DNA from: Sulfurospirillum sp.
GTDB lineage: Bacteria; Campylobacterota; Campylobacteria; Campylobacterales; Arcobacteraceae
Reading direction: 5' to 3'
DNA: 64,000 nt
Assembly (NCBI GenBank): GCA_030491005.1
Contig: JAKZMJ010000015.1
Span: 310,001-374,000 of the forward strand
Below the pieces are notes generated by a model that searched no databases, was not told the DNA's origin, and saw only the letters and a list, made by a program, of their open reading frames with translations. A program made the translations under genes and the position numbers. This document shows positions 1 through 8,976 of the stretch, one piece after another. Each line of letters begins with the position of its first letter. The first letter of the stretch is position 1.

Positions 1-1126
1 AAAGCAGTTAACTGAAGATGCTCAAAATGATGCTATAAAAAAAGTATTAGATGATTCTTTAAAAGAATTAGATGTTAAGGAAGATAGTATTATAGGTGAA
101 CCAGCAGTTTCAAAATTTGATAAAAAAGAAAACGGCGATATTGAAATTGAGATTAAAGTTTCTTGTAAACCAAAGATTGATTTAGGTGATTATAAAACTC
201 TAATACCTGAAGTTACTAAACAAGTTGTAAAAGATGAAGAAGTAAGTGATAAAATAAACGAGCTAGCAAAATCTTCTGCACCTTTAGGTAAAATAAAGAC
301 AAAAAGAACTGCAAAAGACAAAGATTTTGTTGTTATTGATTTTGAAGGTTTTGTTGATGGTGTAGCTTTTGAAGGTGGTAAAGCTGAAAAGTATACTTTA
401 GAGATAGGTTCAAACTCTTTTATTCCTGGTTTTGAAGAACAATTAATTGGTATGAAATATGAAGAACAAAAAGATATTACAATCAACTTTCCAAAAGAAT
501 ATCAATCAAAAGATTTAGCAGGAAAAGAAGCAGTATTTAAAATAACTTTTCATGAAATTCATGAAAAAACATCTGTAAATATTGATGATGAATTTGCAAA
601 AAGTATATTAAAAGAGGATAAAGATGCCACTTTGGATACATTAAAAGATAAATTAAAAGAACAAATTCAAGCAGAAAAAAAACAAACTTATTACAAAGAT
701 GAATTAAAGCCAAAATATTTAGAAATTTTAACATCATCTTTATCTTTTGCACTTCCTAACTCTGTGGTTGACCAAGAAGTTAATCACGTATTAAATGAGC
801 AAGTAAAATCTATGAGTGAAGATGAGATAAAAGTATTACAAGAAGATAGTAAAAAAATTGATGAATTAAGAGATGGTTTAAAAGAAAATGCACATAAATC
901 AGTTAAAACTACTTTTATAGTTGATGCTTTAGCTAAAAGTGAAAATGTTGATATTAGTGATCAAGAAGTTTCTCAAATTATTTATTATGAAGCAATGCAA
1001 ACAGGACAAAATCCTCAAGATGTTTTAAAACAATATCAAGATGCAGGTTATTTACCAGTTATAAAAATGTCTTTAATTGAAGAAAAAGTGATTACAAAAT
1101 TATTTGATGAAAAACTAACAAAATAA
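1..1126 (+). CDS. tig: Trigger factor, 5' end outside window
   Basis: Ribosome-associated peptidyl-prolyl isomerase and chaperone that meets nascent chains at the exit tunnel. The reading frame is open from base 2, so the gene continues upstream of the window and the N-terminal ribosome-binding domain is mostly missing. Visible are the end of that domain, the FKBP-like PPIase domain (residues around KDFVVIDFEGFVDG, then GSNSFIPGFEEQLIGM) and the helical C-terminal chaperone arms. An ATG at 452 lies inside the PPIase domain and is not the real start. clpP follows after 16 bp, the classic tig-clpP arrangement that links folding with proteolysis. Confidence 0.95.
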   Translation, partial: KQLTEDAQNDAIKKVLDDSLKELDVKEDSIIGEPAVSKFDKKENGDIEIEIKVSCKPKIDLGDYKTLIPEVTKQVVKDEEVSDKINELAKSSAPLGKIKTKRTAKDKDFVVIDFEGFVDGVAFEGGKAEKYTLEIGSNSFIPGFEEQLIGMKYEEQKDITINFPKEYQSKDLAGKEAVFKITFHEIHEKTSVNIDDEFAKSILKEDKDATLDTLKDKLKEQIQAEKKQTYYKDELKPKYLEILTSSLSFALPNSVVDQEVNHVLNEQVKSMSEDEIKVLQEDSKKIDELRDGLKENAHKSVKTTFIVDALAKSENVDISDQEVSQIIYYEAMQTGQNPQDVLKQYQDAGYLPVIKMSLIEEKVITKLFDEKLTK

Positions 1127-1142
1127 TATTTTAGGATAAAAA

Positions 1143-1727
1143 ATGAGTTATATACCTTATGTAGTTGAAAATAGTGGAAGAGGGGAGAGATCTTATGATA
1201 TCTTTTCTCGTCTTTTAAAAGATAGAATTATTATGTTAAGTGGTGAGATAAATGATCAAGTAGCATCTACTATTGTAGCTCAGTTATTATTTCTTGAAGC
1301 AGAAGATCCACAAAAAGATATTTTTTTATATATTAACTCTCCAGGGGGAGTTATTACTAGTGGAATGTCTATTTATGACACTATGAATTATATTAAACCT
1401 GATGTTTGTACTATTTGTATCGGTCAGGCTGCTTCTATGGGAGCATTTTTATTATCAGCAGGTGTTAAAGGTAAGAGGTATTCTTTACCAAATTCAAGAA
1501 TTATGATTCATCAACCTTTAGGTGGAGCTCAAGGACAAGCTACTGATATTCAAATTCAAGCTGCTGAGATTCAAAGAATGAAAGATGAACTAAATGCTAT
1601 GATTGCGCAACAAACAGGACAAGATATTAAAACTGTAGAAAAAGATACAGATAGAGATAATTTTATGTCTGCTTTGCAAGCTTGTGAATATGGCTTAATT
1701 GACGAAGTTATAAAAGAGCATAAATAA
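1143..1727 (+). CDS. clpP: ATP-dependent Clp protease proteolytic subunit
   Basis: Serine protease that forms the tetradecameric barrel working with ClpX or ClpA to degrade unfolded and tagged proteins in the cytoplasm. It has 194 residues, the usual family length. The catalytic triad is visible as Ser98 (GQAASMGAF), His123 (MIHQPLGG) and Asp172 (TDRDNF). It sits between tig and def on the same strand with gaps of 16 and 9 bp, so co-transcription is likely. The start ATG has an AGGATAAAA-type ribosome site just upstream. Confidence 0.97.
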   Translation: MSYIPYVVENSGRGERSYDIFSRLLKDRIIMLSGEINDQVASTIVAQLLFLEAEDPQKDIFLYINSPGGVITSGMSIYDTMNYIKPDVCTICIGQAASMGAFLLSAGVKGKRYSLPNSRIMIHQPLGGAQGQATDIQIQAAEIQRMKDELNAMIAQQTGQDIKTVEKDTDRDNFMSALQACEYGLIDEVIKEHK

Positions 1728-1736
1728 GTATTTATA

Positions 1737-2270
1737 ATGGTTTGTAAAATATTAACATATCCACATAAGACACTTAGAAAAAAGTCTAAAGATGTTGTGA
1801 AGTTTGATAATGAACTTCATACTCTTTTAGATAATTTGTATGAAACAATGATGTTTTATAGTGGTGTAGGATTAGCTGGTATACAAATAGGAGTTAATCT
1901 TAATGTTTTGATAATAAATATACCAAATGAAGATAATATACAAGAAAAAGAAACATTAATAGAGGCTATTAATCCTGTGATTACACATAAGAATGGTGAA
2001 CAAGTTTTTTCAGAAGGTTGTTTAAGTGTTCCTGATTTTCATGAAGACATCGTTCGAGCGAAGAGTATAATTGTAGAATATTATGATAGAAATGGCAAAA
2101 AACAAAGTATGGAATGTGAAGACTTTTTAGCAGTTGCTTGGCAACATGAGATGGAGCATTTAACTGGACATTTATTTATTGAAAGATTATCTTTTCTAAA
2201 AAGAAAAAAGTTTGAGAAAGAATGGAAAAAAAGACTAAAACTTAAGAGTGATAAGAAGAATACTCTTTAA
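1737..2270 (+). CDS. def: Peptide deformylase
   Basis: Metalloenzyme that removes the formyl group from the initiator methionine of new proteins. Three family motifs are present: GVGLAGIQIG (motif 1), EGCLSVP with the metal-binding Cys (motif 2) and QHEMEHLTG (motif 3, the HExxH metal site). Motif 3 has Glu where most deformylases have Asp (HExDH). The two metal-binding His and the catalytic Glu are kept, so activity is expected. It has 177 residues and begins 9 bp after clpP. The C-terminus is Lys-rich. Confidence 0.95.
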   Translation: MVCKILTYPHKTLRKKSKDVVKFDNELHTLLDNLYETMMFYSGVGLAGIQIGVNLNVLIINIPNEDNIQEKETLIEAINPVITHKNGEQVFSEGCLSVPDFHEDIVRAKSIIVEYYDRNGKKQSMECEDFLAVAWQHEMEHLTGHLFIERLSFLKRKKFEKEWKKRLKLKSDKKNTL

Positions 2271-2306
2271 GTATTAAAATACTTCAAAATTTAAAAGGCT
2301 TTTATT

Positions 2307-2861
2307 TTGAAATTAACTATTGCAATTACAGGTGCAAGTGGAGCTAGGCTTGGATTAAAGTTTATTAAGCACTTACCTAAACATATTGAAGCTTTTGTTG
2401 TTATATCTAAAAGTGCAAAAATATCATTGAAATTAGAACATAATATTAGTATAAAATCTTATTTACAAGATAATACTAATATTATTATATTTAAAGAAAA
2501 TCAAATCCAAGCACCTATTGCTTCAGGTTCTTTTTTATGTGATAAAATGATTATACTTCCATGTTCTATGAATACTTTAGCAAAATGTACTACAGGAATA
2601 AGTGATAATCTAATAACAAGAGCTTTTAGTGTTATGTTAAAAGAAAAAAAAGATATCATACTTGCACCAAGAGAAATGCCTTACTCTTCTATTGCTTTAA
2701 AAAATATGTTAAAATTATCTAAATTAGGAGTTATAATAGCCCCTTTGAGTTTAGCTTATTATTCAAAGCAAACAACACTTGAACAAATGGAAGATTTTTT
2801 AATTGGTAAATGGTTTGATTTACTTAAAATTGAACATAATTTATATGAAAGGTGGAAATAA
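2307..2861 (+). CDS. ubiX: Flavin prenyltransferase UbiX
   Basis: Makes prenylated FMN, the cofactor of UbiD-type decarboxylases in quinone synthesis and aromatic acid metabolism. It starts at TTG (2307), placed so that the Rossmann-like motif TGASGARLG lies directly at the N-terminus as in the family. Further family signatures are LPCSMNTLAKC, GISDNLITRA, APREMPYSSIALKNM and the late SLAYYSK. It has 184 residues. The stop overlaps the region of the coaD ribosome site, so it is part of the housekeeping run. Confidence 0.93.
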   Translation: MKLTIAITGASGARLGLKFIKHLPKHIEAFVVISKSAKISLKLEHNISIKSYLQDNTNIIIFKENQIQAPIASGSFLCDKMIILPCSMNTLAKCTTGISDNLITRAFSVMLKEKKDIILAPREMPYSSIALKNMLKLSKLGVIIAPLSLAYYSKQTTLEQMEDFLIGKWFDLLKIEHNLYERWK

Positions 2862-2863
2862 AG

Positions 2864-3343
2864 ATGTCAAAACAAGCAAAAATAAAAAAAGCAATTTACA
2901 GTGGTACTTTTGATCCAATAACAAATGGTCATATGGATATCATAAGAAGAGCATCAAATATTTTTGATGAAGTTGTAATAGCAATTGCAAAATCAAAAAG
3001 TAAACAACCTATGTTTTCCCATGACAAAAGAGTGGAATTAGTTAAAGTAGCTACAAAAGATATGGAAAATATTAAAGTTATAGGTTTTAATACTTTATTA
3101 GTTGACTTAGCAAGTAAGCTTGAAATTCATACTATTATTAGAGGTTTACGAGCCGTGTCTGATTTTGAATTTGAATTACAAATGGGATATGCAAATGCTT
3201 CTATTAATAAAAATATTGACACAATATATCTTATGCCTACTTTAGAGAATGCTTTTGTTTCTTCAACTATTGTACGAGAGATTATAAGATTTAAAGGAAA
3301 ATATACTCATTTAATACCAAAAGAGGTTAATGAATGTATATAG
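2864..3343 (+). CDS. coaD: Phosphopantetheine adenylyltransferase
   Basis: Transfers AMP from ATP to 4'-phosphopantetheine, the penultimate step of coenzyme A synthesis. Nucleotidyltransferase motifs are present: SGTFDPITNGHMDIIRRA at the N-terminus and the C-terminal VSSTIVRE. I start at ATG 2864 (MSKQAKIKKAIYSG) because AAAGG lies about 11 bases upstream. A GTG at 2852 in the same frame would add four residues and is less likely. The 3' end overlaps tmk by 10 bp. Confidence 0.95.
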   Translation: MSKQAKIKKAIYSGTFDPITNGHMDIIRRASNIFDEVVIAIAKSKSKQPMFSHDKRVELVKVATKDMENIKVIGFNTLLVDLASKLEIHTIIRGLRAVSDFEFELQMGYANASINKNIDTIYLMPTLENAFVSSTIVREIIRFKGKYTHLIPKEVNECI

Positions 3344-3909
3344 TAATAGAAGGGATAGATACAGCTGGGAAGTCAACACAACTAGATATTCTACAAAAGA
3401 CATATAAAGATGCCATTTTTACAAAAGAACCAGGTGGAACTAAAATAGGACTTAAGCTAAGACAAATGGTTTTAAATGGCGAAGCAAAATCAAAAATAGC
3501 AGAAATGTTTTTATTTTTAGCAGATAGAGCTGAGCATATAGAAGAATGTATAAAAAATAATTTGAATAAAACTATTATTAGTGATAGAAGTATGATAAGT
3601 GGTATTTCTTATGCTTCAAGTACTTCAAGTTTGGATCTTAATATTTTAACATCTTTGAATTTAATAGCTACAAATAACATTTTACCAAGTCATATTATAA
3701 TACTTGAACTAAGTAAAGAAGAATTAATCAATCGTTTGAGTCAAAAAAAACACGATGCAATAGAAGCAAGAGGAATTGAGTATTTATTAAATATTCAAAG
3801 TAAGATGAAAGAAATTGTAAATTTGTTGAATTTAAATTATATTAGCATAAATGCAAGTCTAAGCATAGAAGAAATTTCAAAAAAAATTGAGGGTTTTATA
3901 AATGAGTGA
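3334..3909 (+). CDS. tmk: Thymidylate kinase
   Basis: Phosphorylates dTMP to dTDP for DNA synthesis. The P-loop reads EGIDTAGKSTQ, followed by TKEPGGT (DRX-region partner), LFLADRAEH and the SDRSMISGISY motif that binds dTMP. It has 191 residues, slightly shorter than the E. coli enzyme. It overlaps coaD (10 bp) and hisS (8 bp), indicating translational coupling. Confidence 0.95.
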   Translation: MYIVIEGIDTAGKSTQLDILQKTYKDAIFTKEPGGTKIGLKLRQMVLNGEAKSKIAEMFLFLADRAEHIEECIKNNLNKTIISDRSMISGISYASSTSSLDLNILTSLNLIATNNILPSHIIILELSKEELINRLSQKKHDAIEARGIEYLLNIQSKMKEIVNLLNLNYISINASLSIEEISKKIEGFINE

Positions 3910-5125
3910 TAATAAAATACAAAGTTTAAGAGGTATGAAAGATATTATGGATGATGATAGTGTATTGTATTCATATTTTATTAAACATGCTTCTTTAATT
4001 GCAAGAAATTATGGCTTTTTATATATTCAAACTCCTATTTTAGAAGAAACAGCATTATTCAAACGCTCAGTTGGAAATAGTTCTGATATTGTAAATAAAG
4101 AAATGTATCAATTTATTGATAAGGGTACTAATGATGTTTGTTTACGACCTGAAGGAACAGCTGGTGTTGTTAGAGCTTTTATTCAAGACAAAAAAGATAG
4201 AGCAGGGAAAGTTTGTAAATGGTATTATCATGGTTCCATGTTTAGATATGAAAGACCTCAAAAAGGAAGGTTAAGACAATTTCATCAGTTTGGTGCTGAA
4301 GTATTTGGACTTTCTAGTGTATATGAAGATGCAAATATTATCATGATGTTAAAAAATATTTTTGATTTTTTTGGTATAAAATATACTCTTTTATTAAACT
4401 CACTTGGTTGTTCTTCTTGTATGCCAAAATATAAAATAAATTTAGAAAATCATCTTAAAGATTTTAAAGACAAACTTTGTGAAGATTGCCAAGTGCGAAG
4501 TAAAACTAATCTTATTCGAATACTTGATTGTAAAAATGATACTTGTAAAAGTTTATTAAAAGATGCTCCTAAAATCACAAATAACTTATGTTCTTCTTGT
4601 GATGTAGATTTTGAAAAACTAAAAGAGATTTTAGATTTTAATAATATATCATACAAAATAGATTCAAATCTTGTAAGAGGTTTAGACTATTATTCAAAAA
4701 CTACTTTTGAATTTATATCAAATGAAATAGGAGCCCAAAGTGCAATAGCTGGTGGAGGACGATACGATAAATTAGTAGAATTTTTAGGAGGGAGGGAAAC
4801 TCCTGCTATTGGTTTTGCTATTGGTATTGAAAGACTCTTAGAATTAATCAAAATAAAAGAAGAAAAAGAAGACACTATATATATGGGTGTTTTAGATGAA
4901 AATTCTTTAAATACTTTAGTTAAAGTAGCATATAAAAAAAGATTAGATACAAAAGTTATTTTAGAATATACACCACGAACACATAATAAGCATTTTAAAT
5001 TAGCTCAAAAAAATAATGCAAATATCATAGCTTTACTTGGAAATAATGATTTAGAAAAACATACAATTTATATAAAAAATTTATCAACTAACGAAGAAAA
5101 AACTATAAATATCGAAGATTTTTAA
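3902..5125 (+). CDS. hisS: Histidyl-tRNA synthetase
   Basis: Class II aminoacyl-tRNA synthetase that charges tRNA-His. Motif 2 is visible around FRYERPQKGRLRQFHQFG, the histidine-specific motif as LVRGLDYYSKTTFEF and motif 3 as AIGFAIGIERLLEL. The C-terminal anticodon-binding domain follows. It has 407 residues, normal for a bacterial HisRS. A Cys-rich insertion (residues about 168-236, with several Cys-x2-Cys pairs) looks like a small zinc-type loop, seen in some relatives. Confidence 0.96.
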   Translation: MSDNKIQSLRGMKDIMDDDSVLYSYFIKHASLIARNYGFLYIQTPILEETALFKRSVGNSSDIVNKEMYQFIDKGTNDVCLRPEGTAGVVRAFIQDKKDRAGKVCKWYYHGSMFRYERPQKGRLRQFHQFGAEVFGLSSVYEDANIIMMLKNIFDFFGIKYTLLLNSLGCSSCMPKYKINLENHLKDFKDKLCEDCQVRSKTNLIRILDCKNDTCKSLLKDAPKITNNLCSSCDVDFEKLKEILDFNNISYKIDSNLVRGLDYYSKTTFEFISNEIGAQSAIAGGGRYDKLVEFLGGRETPAIGFAIGIERLLELIKIKEEKEDTIYMGVLDENSLNTLVKVAYKKRLDTKVILEYTPRTHNKHFKLAQKNNANIIALLGNNDLEKHTIYIKNLSTNEEKTINIEDF

Positions 5126-5126
5126 T

Positions 5127-6923
5127 TTGGAAGACTATGGCATTGGTATTTGGTCTGATGATAATTTTATAATTGAAGATGGTTTACTAAAGGTTAATTA
5201 TGCAAATAAACCTGCATTAATAGATATGATAAAAGAAATAAGAGAAAAAGACTATAAAGGACCTTTACTTTTTAGATTCCCTCATATTAATCTTAAGCAA
5301 ATAAATAAACTTTATACTACTTTTGAAAATGCAAGTTGCGAGTATGATTATAAAGGAAAATTTAATGCAGTTTTTCCTTTAAAAGTAAATAATTTACCAA
5401 ATTTTTTACATCCTTTAATAAAATCAGGAGAAAAATATTCTTATGGTTTAGAAGTTGGAAGTAAAGCAGAACTTTTTATTGCTATGGTTTATAATAAAAT
5501 AGGATCACCTATTATTGTAAATGGTTTTAAAGATGAAGAAATGATTCATTTAGGTTTTATTGCTAAAAAAATGGGACATAAAATTACTTTAATTATTGAA
5601 GGTATTAATGAACTTAAAAGTATTTTAAAAATTGCCCAAGAAACAAAATTAGAATTTCCAAATATTGGTTTAAGAGTTCGATTATTTAACCAAGGAATTG
5701 GAACATGGGCAAAAAGTGGTGGAATTTATTCTAAATTTGGTTTAAGTTCAACAGAAATTCTTGAAGCATATGATATTTTGGAACAAAATAATATTTGTGA
5801 ATATTTAACTATGATTCATTTTCATATTGGCTCTTCTATGAATACTATTAAACCTTTAAAAAAAGCATTAAAAGAATCTGGAAATATTTATGCTGAATTA
5901 AAAAACTTAGGTGCAAATAATCTAAATAGTATAAACATCGGTGGTGGTTTAGCTGTTGAATACTCACAATATAATAGAACAGTTCAATATGATTTACAAG
6001 AGTTCGCAAGTGATGTTATATTTACACTTCAAAGTATTGCTAAAAATAAAAATGTAGAAGAGCCCAATATTTATATTGAATCAGGAAGATTTATAAGTGC
6101 ATCAAGTAGTGTTTTAATTAGTCCAGTTTTAGAGCTTTTTTCAGGTGAATATGATAAAGAACAACTAAGATTAAAAAAGAAAAATCCACCATTAATTGAT
6201 GAATTAAATGAATTATATTTAGATATGAATATAAAAACGGCCTTAGAATATATGCACGATAGTATAGATCACTTAGAGTCATTGTTAAAACTTTTTGATT
6301 TAGGATATATTGATTTAGAAGATAGAAGTAATGCTGAATTATTAACAAATTTGATTATAAAAAAAGCTATTTATTTACTTGAAATTGATGATTATGAGGA
6401 GCTTAAAAAAATCGACCATAAGATACAAGAAAAATATCTTTTAAATTTTTCAATTTTTCAATCTTTACCAGATGTGTGGGGTATTAATCAAGAATTTCCT
6501 ATCATGCCAATTACACATTTAGACAAACAACCAACAAGATCGGCATCTTTATGGGATATTACTTGTGATAGTGATGGAGAAATACCATTTAATGATAAAA
6601 AACCTTTATATTTGCATAGTGTAAATTTAAAAGAAGAAGATTATTATTTAGCTTTTTTTCAAGTAGGAGCTTATCAAGATGTTTTAGGTATGAGGCATAA
6701 TTTATTTTCTAATCCGACACAAATTAATGTTTTTTTTGAAGAAAATAAAATAAAATTTAAACAAATTATTAAATCACAAAGTATTAGCGACATATTAGAT
6801 GATATAGATTATAATACTTATGAGATAAAAAATATTTTTAAAAATTCTTTAGATGAAGATACATATAATATAGTACAATCTTATATAAATGAAAATTCTT
6901 ATTTAAAAACAACATGGAGTTAG
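5127..6923 (+). CDS. speA: Biosynthetic arginine decarboxylase
   Basis: PLP-dependent fold III enzyme that converts arginine to agmatine, the first step of one polyamine route. It starts at TTG 5127, one base after the hisS stop, giving the usual N-terminus with IWSDDNF. The alanine-racemase-like barrel is seen with FPLKVN (PLP lysine region), GLEVGSKAEL, HFHIGS and NIGGGLAVEY. The active-site Cys of the C-terminal domain lies in the WDITCDSDGEIP motif. It has 598 residues, a little shorter than the E. coli enzyme. Confidence 0.94.
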   Translation: MEDYGIGIWSDDNFIIEDGLLKVNYANKPALIDMIKEIREKDYKGPLLFRFPHINLKQINKLYTTFENASCEYDYKGKFNAVFPLKVNNLPNFLHPLIKSGEKYSYGLEVGSKAELFIAMVYNKIGSPIIVNGFKDEEMIHLGFIAKKMGHKITLIIEGINELKSILKIAQETKLEFPNIGLRVRLFNQGIGTWAKSGGIYSKFGLSSTEILEAYDILEQNNICEYLTMIHFHIGSSMNTIKPLKKALKESGNIYAELKNLGANNLNSINIGGGLAVEYSQYNRTVQYDLQEFASDVIFTLQSIAKNKNVEEPNIYIESGRFISASSSVLISPVLELFSGEYDKEQLRLKKKNPPLIDELNELYLDMNIKTALEYMHDSIDHLESLLKLFDLGYIDLEDRSNAELLTNLIIKKAIYLLEIDDYEELKKIDHKIQEKYLLNFSIFQSLPDVWGINQEFPIMPITHLDKQPTRSASLWDITCDSDGEIPFNDKKPLYLHSVNLKEEDYYLAFFQVGAYQDVLGMRHNLFSNPTQINVFFEENKIKFKQIIKSQSISDILDDIDYNTYEIKNIFKNSLDEDTYNIVQSYINENSYLKTTWS

Positions 6924-6925
6924 AA

Positions 6926-7660
6926 ATGAACGAAGAAAAAGACAAAATTGGTTTATGGGAACAAATAAAAGAAGATTTTTGTGTTCCTAAAGTAAATGAT
7001 CCTGCTTTAAAATCTAATATAGAATTAATATTTAATTACCCAGGTGTTTGGGCAATAGTAAATCATAGAATTGCAAATAAATTCTATAAAAAAGGTTTTA
7101 AATTAATATCTCGTGTTATTATGGGAATAACACAGTTTTTATGTAATATGGATGTTCATCCAGCTGCAAGTATAGGAAGAAGAGTTTTTATAGACCATGG
7201 TATTGGCGTAGTTATTGGTGAAACTGCTATTATTGAAGATGATGTTTTAATTTATCAAGGTGTAACTCTTGGAGGTGTTTCACTTGATAAAGGTAAAAGA
7301 CATCCTACCATTGAAAAAAATACAGTTATTGGAAGTGGTGCAAAAATCTTAGGCAATATCACTGTTGGTGAAAATTCTAAAATTGGAGCAAATTCTGTTG
7401 TAATTTGTGATGTTCCTCCTAATAGTACAGCAGTTGGAGTACCTGCAAAAATAATCAAAAAAGATGATACAAATGGTAAATTAAATCATGCAGATTTACC
7501 AGATATTAATAAAGAGATGTTTGAATATTTATTAAAAAGAGTTGCAATTTTAGAACATCATATAAATAAACACGATGGAATTGATTTAAGTTCTGAAGAT
7601 TATGATTTGGAGTGTGTGTATAAAAAGTTTATTCTTGCAATGAATTCTATTAAAAAATGA
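6926..7660 (+). CDS. cysE: Serine O-acetyltransferase
   Basis: Makes O-acetylserine from serine and acetyl-CoA for cysteine synthesis. An N-terminal helical part is followed by a left-handed beta-helix of hexapeptide repeats (IDHGIGVVIGETAIIEDD, then VTLGGVS and IGSGAKILGNI). I start at ATG 6926 because TGGAG precedes it by about 6 bases; an in-frame ATG at 6914 inside the end of speA would add four residues. Its stop overlaps the start of the TSUP exporter gene (ATGA), which suggests a shared role in sulfur handling. Confidence 0.95.
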   Translation: MNEEKDKIGLWEQIKEDFCVPKVNDPALKSNIELIFNYPGVWAIVNHRIANKFYKKGFKLISRVIMGITQFLCNMDVHPAASIGRRVFIDHGIGVVIGETAIIEDDVLIYQGVTLGGVSLDKGKRHPTIEKNTVIGSGAKILGNITVGENSKIGANSVVICDVPPNSTAVGVPAKIIKKDDTNGKLNHADLPDINKEMFEYLLKRVAILEHHINKHDGIDLSSEDYDLECVYKKFILAMNSIKK

Positions 7661-8391
7661 TTTATGAACTAGTAACATTTGGACTTATTACAGGGCTTGT
7701 TTCTGGCTTTTTTGGAGTTGGAGGAGGAATAGTCTTAATTCCTATGTTACTTTTTGTAGGTTTTTCTATGAAAGAATCTATTTCAATATCAATTATGCAG
7801 ATGGTATTTAGCTCAACATTTGGGACTTTTCTAAATGCAAGAAAACAATTAAATATTGCCGTTGATGGATTAATGCTTGGTTTTGGTGGATTTATTGGTG
7901 GGTTTTTTAGTGCTTTTATTATCTCATTTTTTTCAAGCGAAACTTTACAATATATTTTTATTTTTATTTTATTAGTATCGTTTGTGAAGATATTTCAAAC
8001 ACCAGCTATTCATAATAAAGAAGTAAAATCACATTCAAAATTTTTTTTAATTTTTATTGGTTTAATAATTGCTATGATTGCTATGAGTATAGGAGTTGGA
8101 GGTTCTGTTATGTTAACTCCTATATTAATAGGCTTTATGCACTATAATTTAAAAACAGCTACAAGCCTTAGTTTGTTTTTTATTATGTTTTCTTCAATTG
8201 CAGGTTTTATTTCTATGACTTATAGCGAACAAATGTTATTTAATGAGGGTTTTATTGTAGGAACTGCTTCTTTGCTTGGGGTTTATTTTGGTATAAAACT
8301 TAAAAATATGACAAATATAAAATCTTATAAAAACTATATACTTTTTTTATATACTATTATTATATGTTTTATGCTTATTCAATTAATTTAA
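7657..8391 (+). CDS. TSUP (TauE/SafE) family anion exporter
   Basis: Integral membrane protein of the sulfite exporter TauE/SafE family. There are about seven or eight hydrophobic segments, with the typical Gly-rich N-terminal loop GLVSGFFGVGGGIVLIPML and its repeat IAMSIGVGGSVMLTPILI in the second half. Members move sulfite, sulfonates or other small organic anions. The 4-bp overlap with cysE fits a role in sulfur balance, but the substrate cannot be read from sequence. It is the last gene of the plus-strand housekeeping run. Confidence 0.88.
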   Translation: MIYELVTFGLITGLVSGFFGVGGGIVLIPMLLFVGFSMKESISISIMQMVFSSTFGTFLNARKQLNIAVDGLMLGFGGFIGGFFSAFIISFFSSETLQYIFIFILLVSFVKIFQTPAIHNKEVKSHSKFFLIFIGLIIAMIAMSIGVGGSVMLTPILIGFMHYNLKTATSLSLFFIMFSSIAGFISMTYSEQMLFNEGFIVGTASLLGVYFGIKLKNMTNIKSYKNYILFLYTIIICFMLIQLI

Positions 8392-8517
8392 TTATTGTAT
8401 TATATTTTATCAATGAGTATCATTTTTTAATTTAATTATTACACAATTGTCTTTCACAAGGTGCACCATCATCATTTATATTCATAATAAATAAATTTTT
8501 AATAATCTCCAACCGAA

Positions 8518-8973
8518 TTAATTATAAGCTTCAAATATCTCTTTTAACTTATTTAAAAATAATTTAATATTTATGAAATCATTTCTTAATATTGGAAGAG
8601 TAAGACTACTTACATTATCTCCATGAGCAATTTTATGCCTAGTACTAACAATATTATTTATTGAATTAACTATATTCTCAAAATCATCTAATTCTTTTAA
8701 ACAAGTAACAATATATTCATCAATATTTACAAATATAGGTCTTATTGAACACCATTTTGCATTTTGTATATCTCTCATAGATTTTATATTTTTTTTACAA
8801 TCATGACTATTGCAATGAGTAGAAGTCTTATAACCTGATATTAAATTTTGTATAGTTTTTTCAAGATATCCTGACTGTAATACACAAATATGATTATACA
8901 TATGAGACTCTAACTCTTCATCATCTAAATTAGAAAAATCATATTGCAGTAAATAATTAATTTTATTTTCCAT
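8518..8973 (-). CDS. HEPN-domain protein (MAE_28990/18760-like)
   Basis: Small all-helical protein of 151 residues. The key HEPN motif R-x4-H is present as Arg112 to His117 in STRHKIAHGDN, the catalytic signature of HEPN ribonucleases found in toxin and defence systems. Similar HEPN proteins are often encoded beside DUF262 proteins. Here it is the last gene of a four-gene operon, 3 bp after the DUF262 gene. It probably acts as an RNase effector or as a regulator of its neighbours; the role is inferred from family and position only. A Cys/His cluster (around residues 53-59) may bind metal. Confidence 0.65.
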   Translation of the reverse strand: MENKINYLLQYDFSNLDDEELESHMYNHICVLQSGYLEKTIQNLISGYKTSTHCNSHDCKKNIKSMRDIQNAKWCSIRPIFVNIDEYIVTCLKELDDFENIVNSINNIVSTRHKIAHGDNVSSLTLPILRNDFINIKLFLNKLKEIFEAYN

Positions 8974-8976
8974 AAC

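Noticed and set aside
190-486. Minus-strand open frame within the trigger factor gene
   Set aside because: It is a shadow of the real plus-strand gene and has no ribosome site or recognisable motif.
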